Origin: Bathymodiolus brooksi
Taxonomy: Eukaryota; Mollusca; Bivalvia; Mytilida; Modiolidae
Assembly: GCA_963680875.1 (NCBI GenBank)
Contig: OY804582.1
Span: 48,812,646 to 48,876,645 of the forward strand
DNA length: 64,000 nucleotides
Direction of reading: 5' to 3'
The position numbers and the translations under genes are program-made. Of this stretch, positions 21,339 to 32,700 are shown piece by piece; the stretch's first letter is position 1; each line of letters starts with the position of its first letter. The notes under the pieces are model-generated. The model had not been told where the DNA came from. It searched no databases and saw only the letters and a program-made list of their open reading frames with translations.

Positions 21339-22300
21339 TGTAATGACGAAATAAAAATCAAACTTTAGTAGTTCACAGTAAAGATTATTACAAATAAAAA
21401 TAATCATTACTTGTATCACAATGGCTGTCATTTGTGATTGTGAACTGAAGCACGAATAATCAATTCGCAAAATTATAGAGTGTTTTTAGTCAAGTATATT
21501 GAAATCAATCATCAATACTTCACTCACTATGTGTCTCCATAGCAATTGAGCTCTCGGCTTACGATTTCAAATTTGTTCTATGAAATAGCTTAAATTGAAC
21601 TGTTATTATTCAAATACATTTACTTTTGATCAAACTTAGTCAACAGTCAGAACTTGTATATATGTATTTCTAAACCGTTTTATAGCAAAAATACGCGTAC
21701 ACACAATTTCAGTTTGAACATGTTTAACTGATGCAAAACTTTGCTTCAAACTTGTAAGGGACAGAAAATTGACACAGTGTGTATTTATGTTATGTCTGCT
21801 GATTTTTTCCAAAGAGCTCAGTCCAGGGCAACCGTTCTGAACTCTTATAACTGCCTCTTCACCTTATTATTAACCACCCGAGGTGAAAAGTATCAACTAT
21901 ACACGAAAAAATAAACGCCAATCAAAAATATGCATGGATGACAAATGTCCTGTCAACTATAGTACACAACAATAAATTTACTACCCCCTTTTTCTTCTCT
22001 AGTTTAGAAAAAATACTTTTCACCAAGGTTTATAAACATGAACAAATATGGGGTGAACCTTTTTATTTTGTGCGGAAATTGTGTGTAAATACCAACACAA
22101 AGCACAACAACAGCTTGAACCTTGTATCAGTTCATCGTATTATTTGTACAGTGAACACTATTCAGCAAACTCCATGCCCTGTTTTGCTTTTTTTGTTTTG
22201 TTTTTTTCCTCAGTCTAATGTCTTTATTAACCGTGAGTAAAACAAATAAACATCAGCCAGCAATAGGACTACAACTATAAATAAGGCCCACGAAAAGTAT
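21339..22300 (-). repeat. Gypsy 5' LTR (outer end uncertain)
   Basis: The inner boundary is placed at 'tgtaatgacg' (the inverse of an LTR ending in ...ACA). A minus-strand TATA box, CTATAAAACGG, lies at 21675-21685 and is kept in copy B, suggesting transcription starting near 21650 toward lower coordinates. No second LTR exists in the window to fix the outer end; unrelated block P2 is recognisable by about 22440. The 100-codon plus-strand frame at 21938-22240 is not supported. Confidence 0.5.
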
Positions 22301-22439
22301 AATTCACGTCACCGATATTGTATCCGATGAAATGAAAATTTGACAATCTCCCGCACCGCGAAAATTTGAAAAAAAATAAACTGGTGTCTTTAGGATTTTT
22401 CACATCTCACACCAATATGGTAGAGATGATGGCATGCGA

Positions 22440-25400
22440 AATGAATTATAAGAGTTTATCCATTGTTATTATTAATTCATATATTAACGATAATTACGAA
22501 AGTCCAATGAACCAACCGATTAACAATAATGGTACTATGCTTTCTCAAGGAGTACATTTCACTTTGCTGAGGACACCTATTAACTTCACTAAAGCAAAAT
22601 ATTGGATGACGTGGTTTAAATAATCTTTACCAGGCAGCGTTGAATATTAGAGAAAAATGTTGATCTTTGAGAGTAAAAAAACTAAATAGCTTAAAACAGG
22701 ATAGCCAAAACCCCATAATTTTATCCATGTCTGAGGAAGATGAACCTTAGCTTTAGCAATATATACAATACCTACTAACTGTATATTACAATACTACTTA
22801 CATCATGTCAATAATAGTCATCAAAAGGTCAAATTCGTAATATCTAATTTAATTTAAGTTGTTCGTACCACGATGGTGTTGATTGAAAATGGAAATTAAT
22901 GAGATATGATCGAAATCACTAAGGTTAGTCTTCTTCAGACACTGATATACACTTAAGCTTATATATAGAAGTCACTGAATGGATCCTTAAAATGTGCCTT
23001 TTATAAGAAGGTGTCCCCATATATCATATAAATCAATAAACAGATTTTAAAATTGTTGAACCAAAAGAATCTGCCCGTTCATAGCGAATTTGCTTTAGCG
23101 CACTTCGATCTTATCCTGAGTACTCAGTCTGAAAAAGAAACCCGTTTTATCCTATGCGCGGCCGGTGAAGTTTATAAGATACGCAATAGTTACTGCACAA
23201 CCATAGTTTGATATGCGACATCACATTCCAAATAAATTGTGTGTTATTCCATTATTTAGATGAAACATATATGCTTATGACCACTTTTAAAAGATTTTGA
23301 ACACAAATTGAATCATTTGTTCAATAAAATACTTTTTTTGAAATAAATACTATATCCATGTCCATTTTTGATTGCCACTTCGTTTGGTTCATATCATCGT
23401 TTCCTTGATAGCGGGTTGCTGCTAATATGCAAACTACTGAAACAAGGGTCCTTTGTGCCTAAGTTGACGTCATCACTGTATCCATGTCACACATGACCAC
23501 AACAATGTTTCGAGCATTTAAATTCGTCCGTTTAGTTCAGTGTTCTGATGTTCTGATGTTCGCTATGATTTCCACGTAAAATCGATGTTCGATTCGATTA
23601 ATGTTTTATTTATGTCATTAGTATTTATTTTCGCATACTAGCGTGCAACACGATTTCATGTGGTGCAGGATCTGCTGTCCCTTCCGGAGCACACCTGCTT
23701 TTTAGAGGGATACATGTTGTTCTAGCATTAGTGTTCTGTATAATGTTTTATGGATCGTTGTTTGTCATTTTGCGATTTTTCGCTTGACCTTTATGTTGTA
23801 TGCCCTTTGATTTACTGCTTCTGATTACCTCTTTGGTATCTACAACCTGTTCTCACTTAAACATGTGATGCTCTCCATCCAAGAAAATAAACAACGTTTC
23901 AGCATAAAAATAATATGCTATAATACTATGTAAGGATTGCGGAAGATTGATATTACAATTTAAATAAAATTCAGTGGACACGACATCATTTTTGCATTGC
24001 ATTTGAAATAAAGACATACACAAAGTTTGCTTAATTGGTGAATGATGTCGATGCATTTTGTTTTGTTATTTTCTAAACATTCAATTTTGATACACACTGC
24101 ATTTCTTGGGATTAATGGTCGAACTATACCGTCGGACCAGCAGACATATTAGGTCGATATGTAATGCTTCAGTAACTCGATTCATAACAGGACATTTGCT
24201 GACTTTAATTTTCAATGTCTAAAAGACGGATTAGAAGATTTACGGTACCTGTATCACGCACAACTGTAAAATGAGTTACAGCAATTATATCATAACATAT
24301 GGTACCAGGTATATTTCTTTGCAGAGCAGTAGAAAATATGTTAGGACCAGTGAACTGTGGTAGTAAACTGGTCATGGACCCGTACAAAGTTTATTTATCT
24401 ACTCGTTTGACTCTTGTTTGTTTTATGGAGCTCCTGTTGACCGAGTTTCTGTTATTTTATTGATGTTTGCACTCATGTTGGTTTGTTTTATTTCAGAATT
24501 GGACTTCGTGCCTTCAGTTTTGTCGAAATTCTTTACATTTGTAAAATAAAAACAAAAACAACAACCGGTCGCGTTGGTCTGTAAGTAATAGACTTTTAAA
24601 TATGTCATCTGATTCCCCTGATACACCAACAAGTACAACTTATTGATAGTACTATACACGTACCAATTTATGCATAATGATAATATTAAGATTATCCTAT
24701 GTAAACTCTTGGTGTGTGTGCTATCAAAGTTGTAAGCTATAAAACAAATATATAATGCCGTATGAATGTCGACCTCATTTTCAATCCTTAGTTTTATGTG
24801 TAGTGTATTATAGGTCATGGTTTGTCCGTTTTTCCTTTTATCTGTTTGCCACTGTATTGTCCGTCCCTCTCCCATTTACAGCTCCTGATTTCCTCTTTGG
24901 TATCTTCAACTTTGTCTTTAGTAAATATTACATATCAACTTTAGAGGAAAGGACACCTATCATGCCTACGTAAATAGTGATAATTGTTATAGACCTTACA
25001 GTTACCGTCACGTAGAAACACCGTACAGAATAATATCCTTCGTGAATATAATTTGTTTCCAATCAGATTGCTATCATGCTCATCATGTCCTTTATTCGTA
25101 TGTGGTAGAGTTCAAAAGTCAAATCTCGAGAAAAATTATAATAATCTATCCCTATCCTTTAATTTTACGTTCCCCAATTAGAACATATATAGCTAGGTAT
25201 GATTCACGAATTGAGATACACCTCGACACTGACAGTGAGGACTAGTTAGGAACGAAACCTTACTACAAAAGATTTCTTCATTCATCACTCATCAACGGGT
25301 TTATAACAAGAGTAGCACCCAAGAGTAGCACGAAGGGTGCTACATGTGGAGTAGAAACTACTTACCCTTACGGGTCATATGTGTTCACACCAGTTTGATG

Positions 25401-25800
25401 GAGGGGTTCGTGATGCTCTTTCTTTGGTTCTCTGTCTCATTTTTGGACATTATATTGTCTTTCATATTACTTCTTTTGTATCGGCAAACTTTTCCTACAC
25501 GCACATTCTTTCTTCTAGATGTGGACTTATCCAACCTCTATTGTCTCCGGGACATTGATTTATATATGTTCTATATTGAATTCATTCTCGAATAAGTATC
25601 AAAGATGACAAAACACAAAAGTTGTGCTATCAGGAAAATCGAACCTTGGTACAGTGTTATTGTGGAAAGTGGTTTTTTCGATTAGTTTTTGAATGCCTGC
25701 AAATATATGTTTGTATAAATACTACATACCTTTGTTAAATGACCAGTCTTTCGTTTACTTACGAATGTTATGTAGATAAAATTGACGAGCGAAATTAGTT
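22440..25800. repeat. Old repeat block P2
   Basis: It repeats P1 sub-blocks in the same order: the inverted-repeat element (22727-22942), 'ttcaataaaatact' (23319), a mussel dispersed repeat, 'aagaaaataaacaacg' (about 23880, also near 30495 in P3), 'ggtaccaggtatat' (24301; P3 near 31376), the 'gactcttgtttgttttatgg' segment (24410; P3 near 31560), 'cctacgtaaatagtgataat' (24964), and 'gttattgtggaa' (25658; P1 near 9205). Short frames inside it (for example 24423-24875 minus) have no recognisable domain. Confidence 0.7.
23400..23870 (+). repeat. Mussel dispersed repeat copy
   Basis: It contains 'gcaaactactgaaacaaggg', 'cccttccggagcacacctg' and 'tctgattacctctttggtat' in family order. The middle is shortened relative to 2801-3271. 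Confidence 0.55.
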
Positions 25801-25808
25801 GCCATATC

Positions 25809-25867
<59 letters not shown>
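25809..25867. repeat. (AAT)n microsatellite at a LINE tail
   Basis: About 59 bases of pure AAT repeats. On the minus strand it forms the (ATT)n tail directly after the 3' UTR of the adjacent LINE fragment, so it is the LINE's own tail, later expanded. Copy B has an interrupted, shorter array. Confidence 0.9.
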
Positions 25868-25868
<1 letters not shown>

Positions 25869-26335
25869 TTCTTTATTTATAGAGGGTTATACAGTTAATT
25901 AATAACTAATCTTCCCTGAGGCCCTCATTGCCATATTTAAACATACATTGTAAAGTACACTATATAAAAGTTATACACAAGAAGCAATACATTGTTATAA
26001 GCATACACAAAAAATATTAAGTAAACATTTGATGGTAATTTATGGTACACCATCATTTAAAATGAGACTTTTAACTTTTGTTTTAAATGCATTATGAGAA
26101 GTAGCTTGCCGTAGCGAAAACGGTAGTTCCTTCCATACCTTAGGTTCAGAGTATGCAACAGTTTTCTTAAAGAGATCAGGTTTTGCCTTTGGGATTTGTA
26201 ATTTTTCACTTGCAACATTTCGGAGAGAGTATGGATTTCTGTCAGACAAGTATTGTAATTTATTTTTTGAATATACAGGTGCTTCATTCTTAGACATTTT
26301 GAAACAAAAAGATATTTATGGAGAGCCTAAAATGT
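25868..26335 (-). pseudogene. LINE ORF2 C-terminus and 3' UTR (second LINE family)
   Basis: The frame 26297-26040 encodes 'LSDRNPYSLRNVASEKLQIP', 'PDLFKKTVAYSEPKVWKELP' and 'SLRQATSHNAFKTKVKSLIL', the usual ending of LINE RT proteins (Y.GP..WN.LP...R....F). About 170 bases of 3' UTR then lead to the ATT tail. Only the last about 85 residues remain, so it is a heavily 5'-truncated insertion. It lies directly next to the end of the DIRS recombinase on the same strand and may have inserted into the DIRS end. Confidence 0.75.
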
Positions 26336-26354
26336 GTTTGATATTTAAAAACCT

Positions 26355-27010
26355 TACCTAATGTATTTGTGAAAGGTATTAGATTTCCACCTACACATTT
26401 GCTTTATTTGAACAGCAGTTGTACCCAACATGACAGCAATAGCTGAAAGAATTATGAAAGAATGTGTATTGCATTGACCCGGATTATATCAAGCACAACG
26501 TAATGCAGATTTTAAAATGTAACAGGCTTGAAAGCGAGATACACCTCTGTGTTATAAATGAATAAATAATGGTCCCTAAATTTTAGGGCGCATCTTCAAA
26601 TACAATTCAATGTTCTGAAATGGGCAAATGTTTTCTTCAATATTCTTTGAATTTGCAAAGTTTCTTTTTTCCACACTGATCAGTTTTTTATGAATGTATT
26701 GTTACATTAATTATGCTTTGCAAATAATCTATGCAAATTGCATCAACTTCTAAAGTATGATCCGATATTCCAGATTAAACTACTTCTCCTATTCTCAACA
26801 AAGCCAAACAATGCTAATGAACAAATACTAGCAAACAAAATAGCTTCAATGTACGAACTACAAATAGTTGGTAATGCCTCTATTCTTTGTTTTTTTAGGC
26901 ACATCGTTATTGGTTCCCTATTATCATTTCTTTTGTTTGTGTTTGATACAACAGCTAACAATATTTTGAACAGCAAATGATTGAGTATAATCAACATGTT
27001 CATGCATTTT
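26355..27010 (-). pseudogene. DIRS tyrosine recombinase, broken
   Basis: The upstream part (27003-26743) carries 'REPITMCL', 'IEALPTICSSYIEAILFASI' and 'CSLALFGF', the N-terminal catalytic-domain region of DIRS recombinases, ending in a frameshift where a RxGE-type segment is expected. The downstream part (about 26500-26355) reads 'THSF', then 'AVMLGTTAVQIKQMCRWKSN' and 'TFHKYIR', matching the H-x-x-R box, the (G)RW box and the catalytic tyrosine. The H-x-x-R arginine is not preserved (THSFII). Between them only pieces are readable. The enzyme would be inactive. Confidence 0.75.
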
Positions 27011-27217
27011 TTTTACTAAAACTAAGATCAGATTGTGGAGTAGAATAATCATCAGTTGGCATATGGTGTATGCAATTTATTATATGAGTAATAGGAGCAG
27101 GCCATATTTGATCCAGTTTAATTTTTGTCTAAAATCTTCAAGTGTATTTGTATCATTTTGGTCCACTTTCCAAGTATGTTTTTTCAATGAACTTAGATTA
27201 AACTGTGGAACTCTGTC

Positions 27218-27990
27218 TTAAAAGGCTAAAACATGCAGTTCTGCAGGCGGAGCTAGCTCTCTGAACTTCAGAAATTGTCCACGAGACAATGAATCAGCTA
27301 TGATATTATTAACGGAGGATATATGTACAGCTTTCAAATGAAGATGTCCTACAAGTGACCAATAAAAAATGAATCTAAGTAGAACAATGACCCTTGCTGA
27401 TGTTGATGTTTTTGAATTCAAAATAGAAACTACAGCCATATTGTCAATGTAATTAACAATTTTCTGTTTATGAAATAACATATGCCATAGAAATATTGAT
27501 AATGCGATTGTAATAATTTCTAAAAATGTAATATCTCTATCTAAAGATGAGTACATTCCCATTCAGCAGGCCAGTGCAAGTAAGCCCATTTATTTTTACA
27601 ATAGGCCCCACATCCCTTGGAAGCGCCACCAACGCTATCAGTATAAAGTTCTAAATCACAATTAGAAATCCAATTATCGAATATAAAGGAATTGCCATTA
27701 AATTGTTCCACAAAGTATTTCAACATTAACAAATCATCATACATTTCTTTTGTAACCTTATTAAGTGGCTATTTAGCTTTAGCAGTAGCTAAATATAGAC
27801 GCCTGCTGAATGCACGACCTGCGGGGCCAATGCTCGAGTGGAAAAAGCTAAACTACCACATAATGATTGCAATTGTTTCGAAGTTACTTTAAAAAAATGA
27901 AACTTTTCAAGTAATTTTTTTATTGTTTCTTCCGGTATTTTAACAGACATGGATTCAGTATATATAGTCAATCCAAAGTATTCCATTCTT
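27218..27990 (-). pseudogene. DIRS RT connection and RNase H
   Basis: Frame 27986-27789 is the RT connection (MSVKIPEETIKKLLEK). Frame 27744-27541 has 'CDLELYTDSVGGASKGCGAY', the first RNase H aspartate region. Frame 27562-27218 has 'EIITIALSIFLW', 'NYIDNMAVVSIL' (later Asp) and 'SVNNIIADSLSRG' (final Asp). The catalytic acids are readable but are distributed over two or three frames. Confidence 0.8.
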
Positions 27991-27999
27991 TTTACAGGA

Positions 28000-28800
28000 C
28001 CTTTCGTTTTTTTTCAGCAGCAATTGGAACACCTAATCTTTTACAAATAGTTTTGAATTTAAATATGCTATTTAAACATTCAATATCTGACATTTCAGCA
28101 AGAAAGAAAGCATAACATATAATTATCTAAATTTGTTAATCCATTTACTTCCTGAATAACCATTGCAAAAATGTAGAAACATGTTCAAACGTGGAGCATG
28201 ATATCAAACATCCCATGGGCATACATTTGTCATTATCATACATGTATCCTATTATACAATCAAGTAAATCAAAGTTTCCGGGATAGCAGGGCACAGGTCG
28301 AAATGCTGACTTAATATCAATTTTTCCTATTTTAACATGTTCACCTAATGTTTGAATAATAGAAATGATATTATTACATTTAGAATACTGTACAGTTGCT
28401 AGTGTTTCATCAATGAAACCAGTAACACTATACTCAGGTGGATAAGACAAGTGTGTTATTCGGCTCCAATCAGAGGTCTTTATAGGTACTAATCCGATGT
28501 GGGAACTTCTAAAATTTGAAATTGGACCGAACCTAAAAGTTCCTGCTATTCTGCCAAGAGTAATTTCATGTTCAACCCTTTCATATGCCGCCAAATGATA
28601 CGGTAAAACACATTATTTTTATTTTTTGTATCTAATGGAAATCTTGGAACTGGGTAATTCATGTTAAAACCAGTTGTAAATAAATCTTTTAATAATTTGC
28701 AATATCTTTTATTGGATATTTTTCTAAAGCAATATATAATTCATTTAAATTAATAGGACTGTATCCCAATTGCAATATATCATATCTATTCAAACCTCGA
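28000..28800 (-). pseudogene. DIRS reverse transcriptase
   Basis: The frame 28594-28145 contains 'SDWSRITHLSYPPEYSVTGF', 'IGKIDIKSAFRPVPCYPGNF' and 'CMPMGCLISCSTFEHVSTFL', the same motifs as in copy 1 with fewer changes. The motif C region near 28110 reads N-L-D-N, suggesting loss of the second Asp of YLDD, although a frameshift makes this uncertain. Upstream, 28800-28600 is homologous to the RT N-terminus of copy 1 but frameshifted. Confidence 0.8.
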
Positions 28801-28810
28801 CCTGGATTAT

Positions 28811-29760
28811 TCAAAAATGGGGTGCGAACATATGGTGAATATTTATTAAAAGGTGAGGCTTTGTATGGAGTCTACATTTGTTGCACATTGCTGAAAAATG
28901 CATACTCCCGCACTTCATGCAAGAATGTTTAAGCAAACAATTGGTTTTCAAACATCCTTTTATTAAATTAAAATCATAACATGGCTTTTGAGAAGAAATT
29001 GGAAACTGAGCTGCTGTCGAGCTGCCATTGCCTAGCGCCACTCTTGCGATAAATTGTAGCCATTAATGGCTATCAATTTGAGACATTGTTCTTGTTTGAT
29101 TGTATGCAATTCGAAGTCGAAATTTTTGGTCGTATTGATATACACTGTAAAAAAGAGCATCAACTACAGCTCCCCTAATTATAGACATATACAATAGTGA
29201 ATATCCAGCTAACAAATGGTGTCTATCAATCATAACATTAGCATTATTAATAAAGGCATATGTCCACATTTCTATTGAATTAATCTGTTTAGCTTTGAAG
29301 GGCTTATTTGTGAGATGCGTTAGTAATTTACAGTCTATTGGGATAAGAAATTATGTTTTACGCTTTGTCAATTGAAATGGTGTCGTAAAAGTAATGACAA
29401 AACAGTATATTCTAAATTCCAAATTGTGTTTTTAGTGGACTTTGATATAAATATATCAGTTTCATTGTCGCATGTAAGCAACATAGGGTCTGTATTATGC
29501 ACATTGTTTACGTTACGATCCTCACCATGCATAACTGCTTGAACGCCCGACGATTTTATCAGCTTAGGTGGATGCTGCGCATGTGGTTCTATTTGCTGCA
29601 ATGTTGCATGTTCATCAACTGCTCGTCATATACGCATATCAACTGGTATATTTACTGGTTCCTCTTGTTCAACCACTCTACCTCTTAGCACACGCCCTTG
29701 GATTGGTGGTCGGGTTCTACCTGTTCTAACACCTCTACATCGAGGCGTTTTTTATCAGAG
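28811..29760 (-). pseudogene. DIRS gag-like ORF1
   Basis: Pieces in order on the minus strand: an arginine/proline-rich N-terminus (about 29760-29680), 'LLTCDNETDIFISKSTKNTI' with 'NLEYTVLSLLLR' (29601-29368), 'AFINNANVMIDRHHLLAGYS' (29269-29063), and 'CLKTNCLLKHSCMKCGSMHF' then SAMC (29041-28811), a Cys/His cluster resembling a zinc finger. This follows the ORF1 layout I recall for metazoan DIRS elements. Frames change at least twice and a stop lies after the DIFISK segment. Confidence 0.65.
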
Positions 29761-29789
29761 CAGCAATATCCTGGGTTATAAAGCTTACT

Positions 29790-29850
29790 TCTTGGTAATC
29801 AACTGAGCTTTTAAAGCTTCCCCCTTGGTAATCAACTTGCAAGTGAGGGA
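29790..29850. repeat. Short tandem duplication upstream of DIRS gag
   Basis: 'cttggtaatcaact' occurs twice with a preceding 'aaagctt' (29785-29815 and 29817-29847), a period of about 34. It lies in the position of the DIRS leader on the minus strand. Confidence 0.6.
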
Positions 29851-30129
29851 TACGACCGATTTTCTTGGCCTTTTAAGTGCAACGTTGCATTGGCAATTCG
29901 TGCATAAATATAATCGAGTAGGTCTGTATGAAATGGATTTGTGTAAAAATTAGGCTTGGATTAACCAACATTCACAAAATTATTATGAAATAGTGGCATG
30001 TAATTGATGTTTATTTTCATACAATAAATGAATTTTAATATTTACAGTATTAAAATAAATTAATAACATGATTCTTATATATTTTTTGTATTATATAGTG
30101 CTACATGTTGTTCATCTTGTCAAATTATA

Positions 30130-32700
30130 TGTCTTCCCATCTTTTGTTGTGATGTTGTGGTGTCACCTACGTTTTCCGCGCAACACGTCTCGACTTTCAT
30201 TTCCTTTATAAGGGATTCATGGTTTACTTATTTATTTACGCATACTGGGGTCCAACACAATTTCATCTGGAGCAGTACCTGCTAACCCTACCAGTGCATT
30301 CTAGATTTTTAGTGGGGTTCTTGTTGTTCCATCATTAGTTTTCTGTGTATTGTTTTGTGAATCGTTATTTGTTCTCTTCTCCTTTTTAGTGTGACGTTAG
30401 TGTCATCTGTCCTTCTTCGATTTACGACTTTTGGTATCTCCGACCTGTTCTCACATTAACATGCTTAAAGGGCGTTATGTTCTCCGTCCAAGAAAATAAA
30501 CAACGTTTCAACATAAAAATATTATGCTACACTACTATCTACGAAGGTGTGAGTTTGATAATACTTACATCATGCATGAAAATATCGAAGTAAATTTAAT
30601 GCGCAAAGGCGAAAGATTTGAAAATCTCTGAAATTGAAAATTGTCGTCAAGGAAAATATTAATCAGTTTTGTATGTACTGTTTGAAATAACCAATTGCAA
30701 AATGGTTAATTGGTGAAGGATGTTGCTGCTTTTGGCTTGTATTTGCAATACCAATGAATGCATTTCTTGGGATTAATGGTCGAAGTAGGAGTTACAGGTT
30801 AAAATATCATCTAGTCCAAGGTCCGGGACCTTCCGATTGTTGGTTTTAAACTTGTAAAGAACGTCGGACCAATAAAATTGTATTTGTGTTGATATATTAA
30901 GTTGAGTTTAATATTTCAGTGAGTAGAGTCATTACGGGCCGTTTGCTTACCTAAACTTATATTGTCCATTAGCAATCTAATCCACATTCCGTCAAGGGCA
31001 GTGTGGATCTTCGTTGTTGTATAATGTCATTTCTACGTTTGAAATAATAAAAAGCTATATTATGTTTCCAGCGTGTTGTATCTCCGATTAAAGATAGTCC
31101 TGTTATCCTTGACGACTTGTTCTAAGACCTGATGGTTTGATATAAAAATATACAAGAAATGAGGTTGGGTTATAATTAGAGCCGGTCTGGTAATCTCTGC
31201 TGAGAAAATAAATTAACTAGTTTTTGAAATTATAAAGTTACTTTCGAATTGAATGGATCGGATTTATTATAATTTTGGTTTAAAATCTATGCATGCAATG
31301 AGAGCAAAGAAAGACTTATGGTAAATGTGTCACACAAATCTGAAAAGAGTCGCAACAATTCCATCGTATATTACGGTACCAGGCATATATCTTTGCGAAC
31401 CAGTAGAACACATGTCAAGAAAGGTGAAATTTGGAAATCAAATGGTCATGGACCAGTAGAAAATGTTGTTTAGCTATTTTATCAGTTAGCATACGGTTAT
31501 GATGCTGTAGGTTGTTAGTTGACGAAGTACATTATTACAGTTTATCCCTGTACTTGTTTGACTCTTGTTTGTTTTATGGATTTCCTGTTGTCTGAGGTTC
31601 TGTCTTTTATCTCCATGTTTGCGTTGATGATGGTTTGTTCCATATCAGACTTTGACTTCGTGCATTCAGCGTGGCCATAATTCTATACATTTATACAATA
31701 AAAACAAAAACAATTACCGGTCGTGTTGGTGTATACAAGCAATTGGTAGGTCTGTATGTTATAGACAATTAAATATTTCTACTGATTTCCCGTACGCTCT
31801 AACAAGTACAACTTATTGATAGTACTAGGTAAGTACCAAGTTCTATATAATGGTACTATTAAGGTTATCCTATATCTAATATTGAAAACTGTTGGCGTAT
31901 ATGCCAGCAATGTTTTAAGCTATAAAACAAATAGATAATGGCGTATGAATTTCAAGCTAATTATCAATCCTTAGTTTTCTGGGTAGTGTATTGTAGATCG
32001 TTGTTTGTCCTTTTGTCCTTTTATCCTTAAGCTTTTAGTGTCTGTCCTCTCCCATTTATGGCCAATGAGAACCTCTTTGATAACTTAAATTTTTTCTTGA
32101 GTATATTTTAGAGATCATCTTTAGGGGAAAGGACACCTATCATGCCTACGTAATCAGTGATAATTTGTTGTAGACCTTACCGTCATGTAGAAACACCATA
32201 CAAAATAATATCCTTCGTGATTATAATTTGTTTCCAATCAGATTGTATCATGCCCATTATGTCCTTTATTCGCATGAGGTAGAGTTCACAAAGGGTCATC
32301 TCGAGAAAAATTAAAATAATCTATCCTGATTCTTTAATTTTACGTTCCGCAATTAATTCTAGGTTTGGTGATTTTGCTGATCGCACTTACCTTTTTTGGT
32401 TTTAAATGAAATATTGCTAATACATAGCTAGGTATGCTTCACGAATTGATCTACACCTCGACACTGACAACCAGCACCAGTTAGGAACGAAACTTTACGA
32501 TGCTTTCTTCATTCATTACGTGTCAACGGGTTTGTAACAAGAGTATCTACAACCTTTTCCTACACTCATAATCCTTCTTCTAGTTTTATAATTTTCTAAC
32601 CTTTGTAACCTACAAAACCTTGATTTATATCTGTTCTTTACTTAACTCAATCTCGAATAAGTATCTAAGACGACATATTACAAAAGTTGTGCTATCAGAA
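30130..32700. repeat. Old repeat block P3
   Basis: Parallel to 23540-25650 in the same order: a mussel dispersed repeat piece (30190-30460), 'aagaaaataaacaacg' near 30495, 'ggtaccaggcatatat' near 31376, 'gactcttgtttgttttatgg' near 31560, 'acaaatagataatggcgtat' near 31927, 'gcctacgtaatcagtgataa' near 32144, and 'cgacactgacaac' near 32460. It is more diverged from P2 than copy A is from copy B. No gene seen. Confidence 0.65.

Larger units (their letters stand above)
1808..25920. repeat. Segmental duplication copy A
   Basis: From 'gcatgttcgacgg' at 1808 to at least 25920 the sequence recurs in the same order and orientation from 40306 to the window end. The offset is 38498 at the left end, about 38332 at 10.3 kb, 38772 at the Gypsy primer site and 38094 at the AAT repeat, reflecting indels in either copy. 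In the 219-base stretch 14187-14405 I counted 6 substitutions against copy B, so the copies are close. All transposable elements inside are shared, hence inserted before duplication. The left breakpoint abuts a cut DIRS gag. Confidence 0.93.
26355..29780 (-). mobile_element. DIRS-type retrotransposon (copy 2), nearly complete but decayed
   Basis: On the minus strand gag (29760-28811), RT (28800-28000), RNase H (27990-27218) and a tyrosine recombinase (27010-26355) follow in DIRS order. The tyrosine recombinase in place of an integrase is what sets this order apart from LTR elements. Every domain has stops or frameshifts. The typical split terminal repeats are not recognised: a LINE fragment occupies the downstream end, and a short tandem duplication lies upstream of gag. 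It is similar to the truncated copy at 1-1807 in the same orientation. Confidence 0.85.

Noticed and set aside
22366..22623. An 85-codon plus-strand frame after the Gypsy LTR
   Set aside because: It falls in repeat block P2, is frameshifted by indels in copy B, and has no recognisable content.
24423..24875. A 150-residue minus-strand frame
   Set aside because: No domain or codon pattern; it covers parts of repeat block P2, and the copy B version (62753-63001) is cut by a deletion and reads differently at the end.
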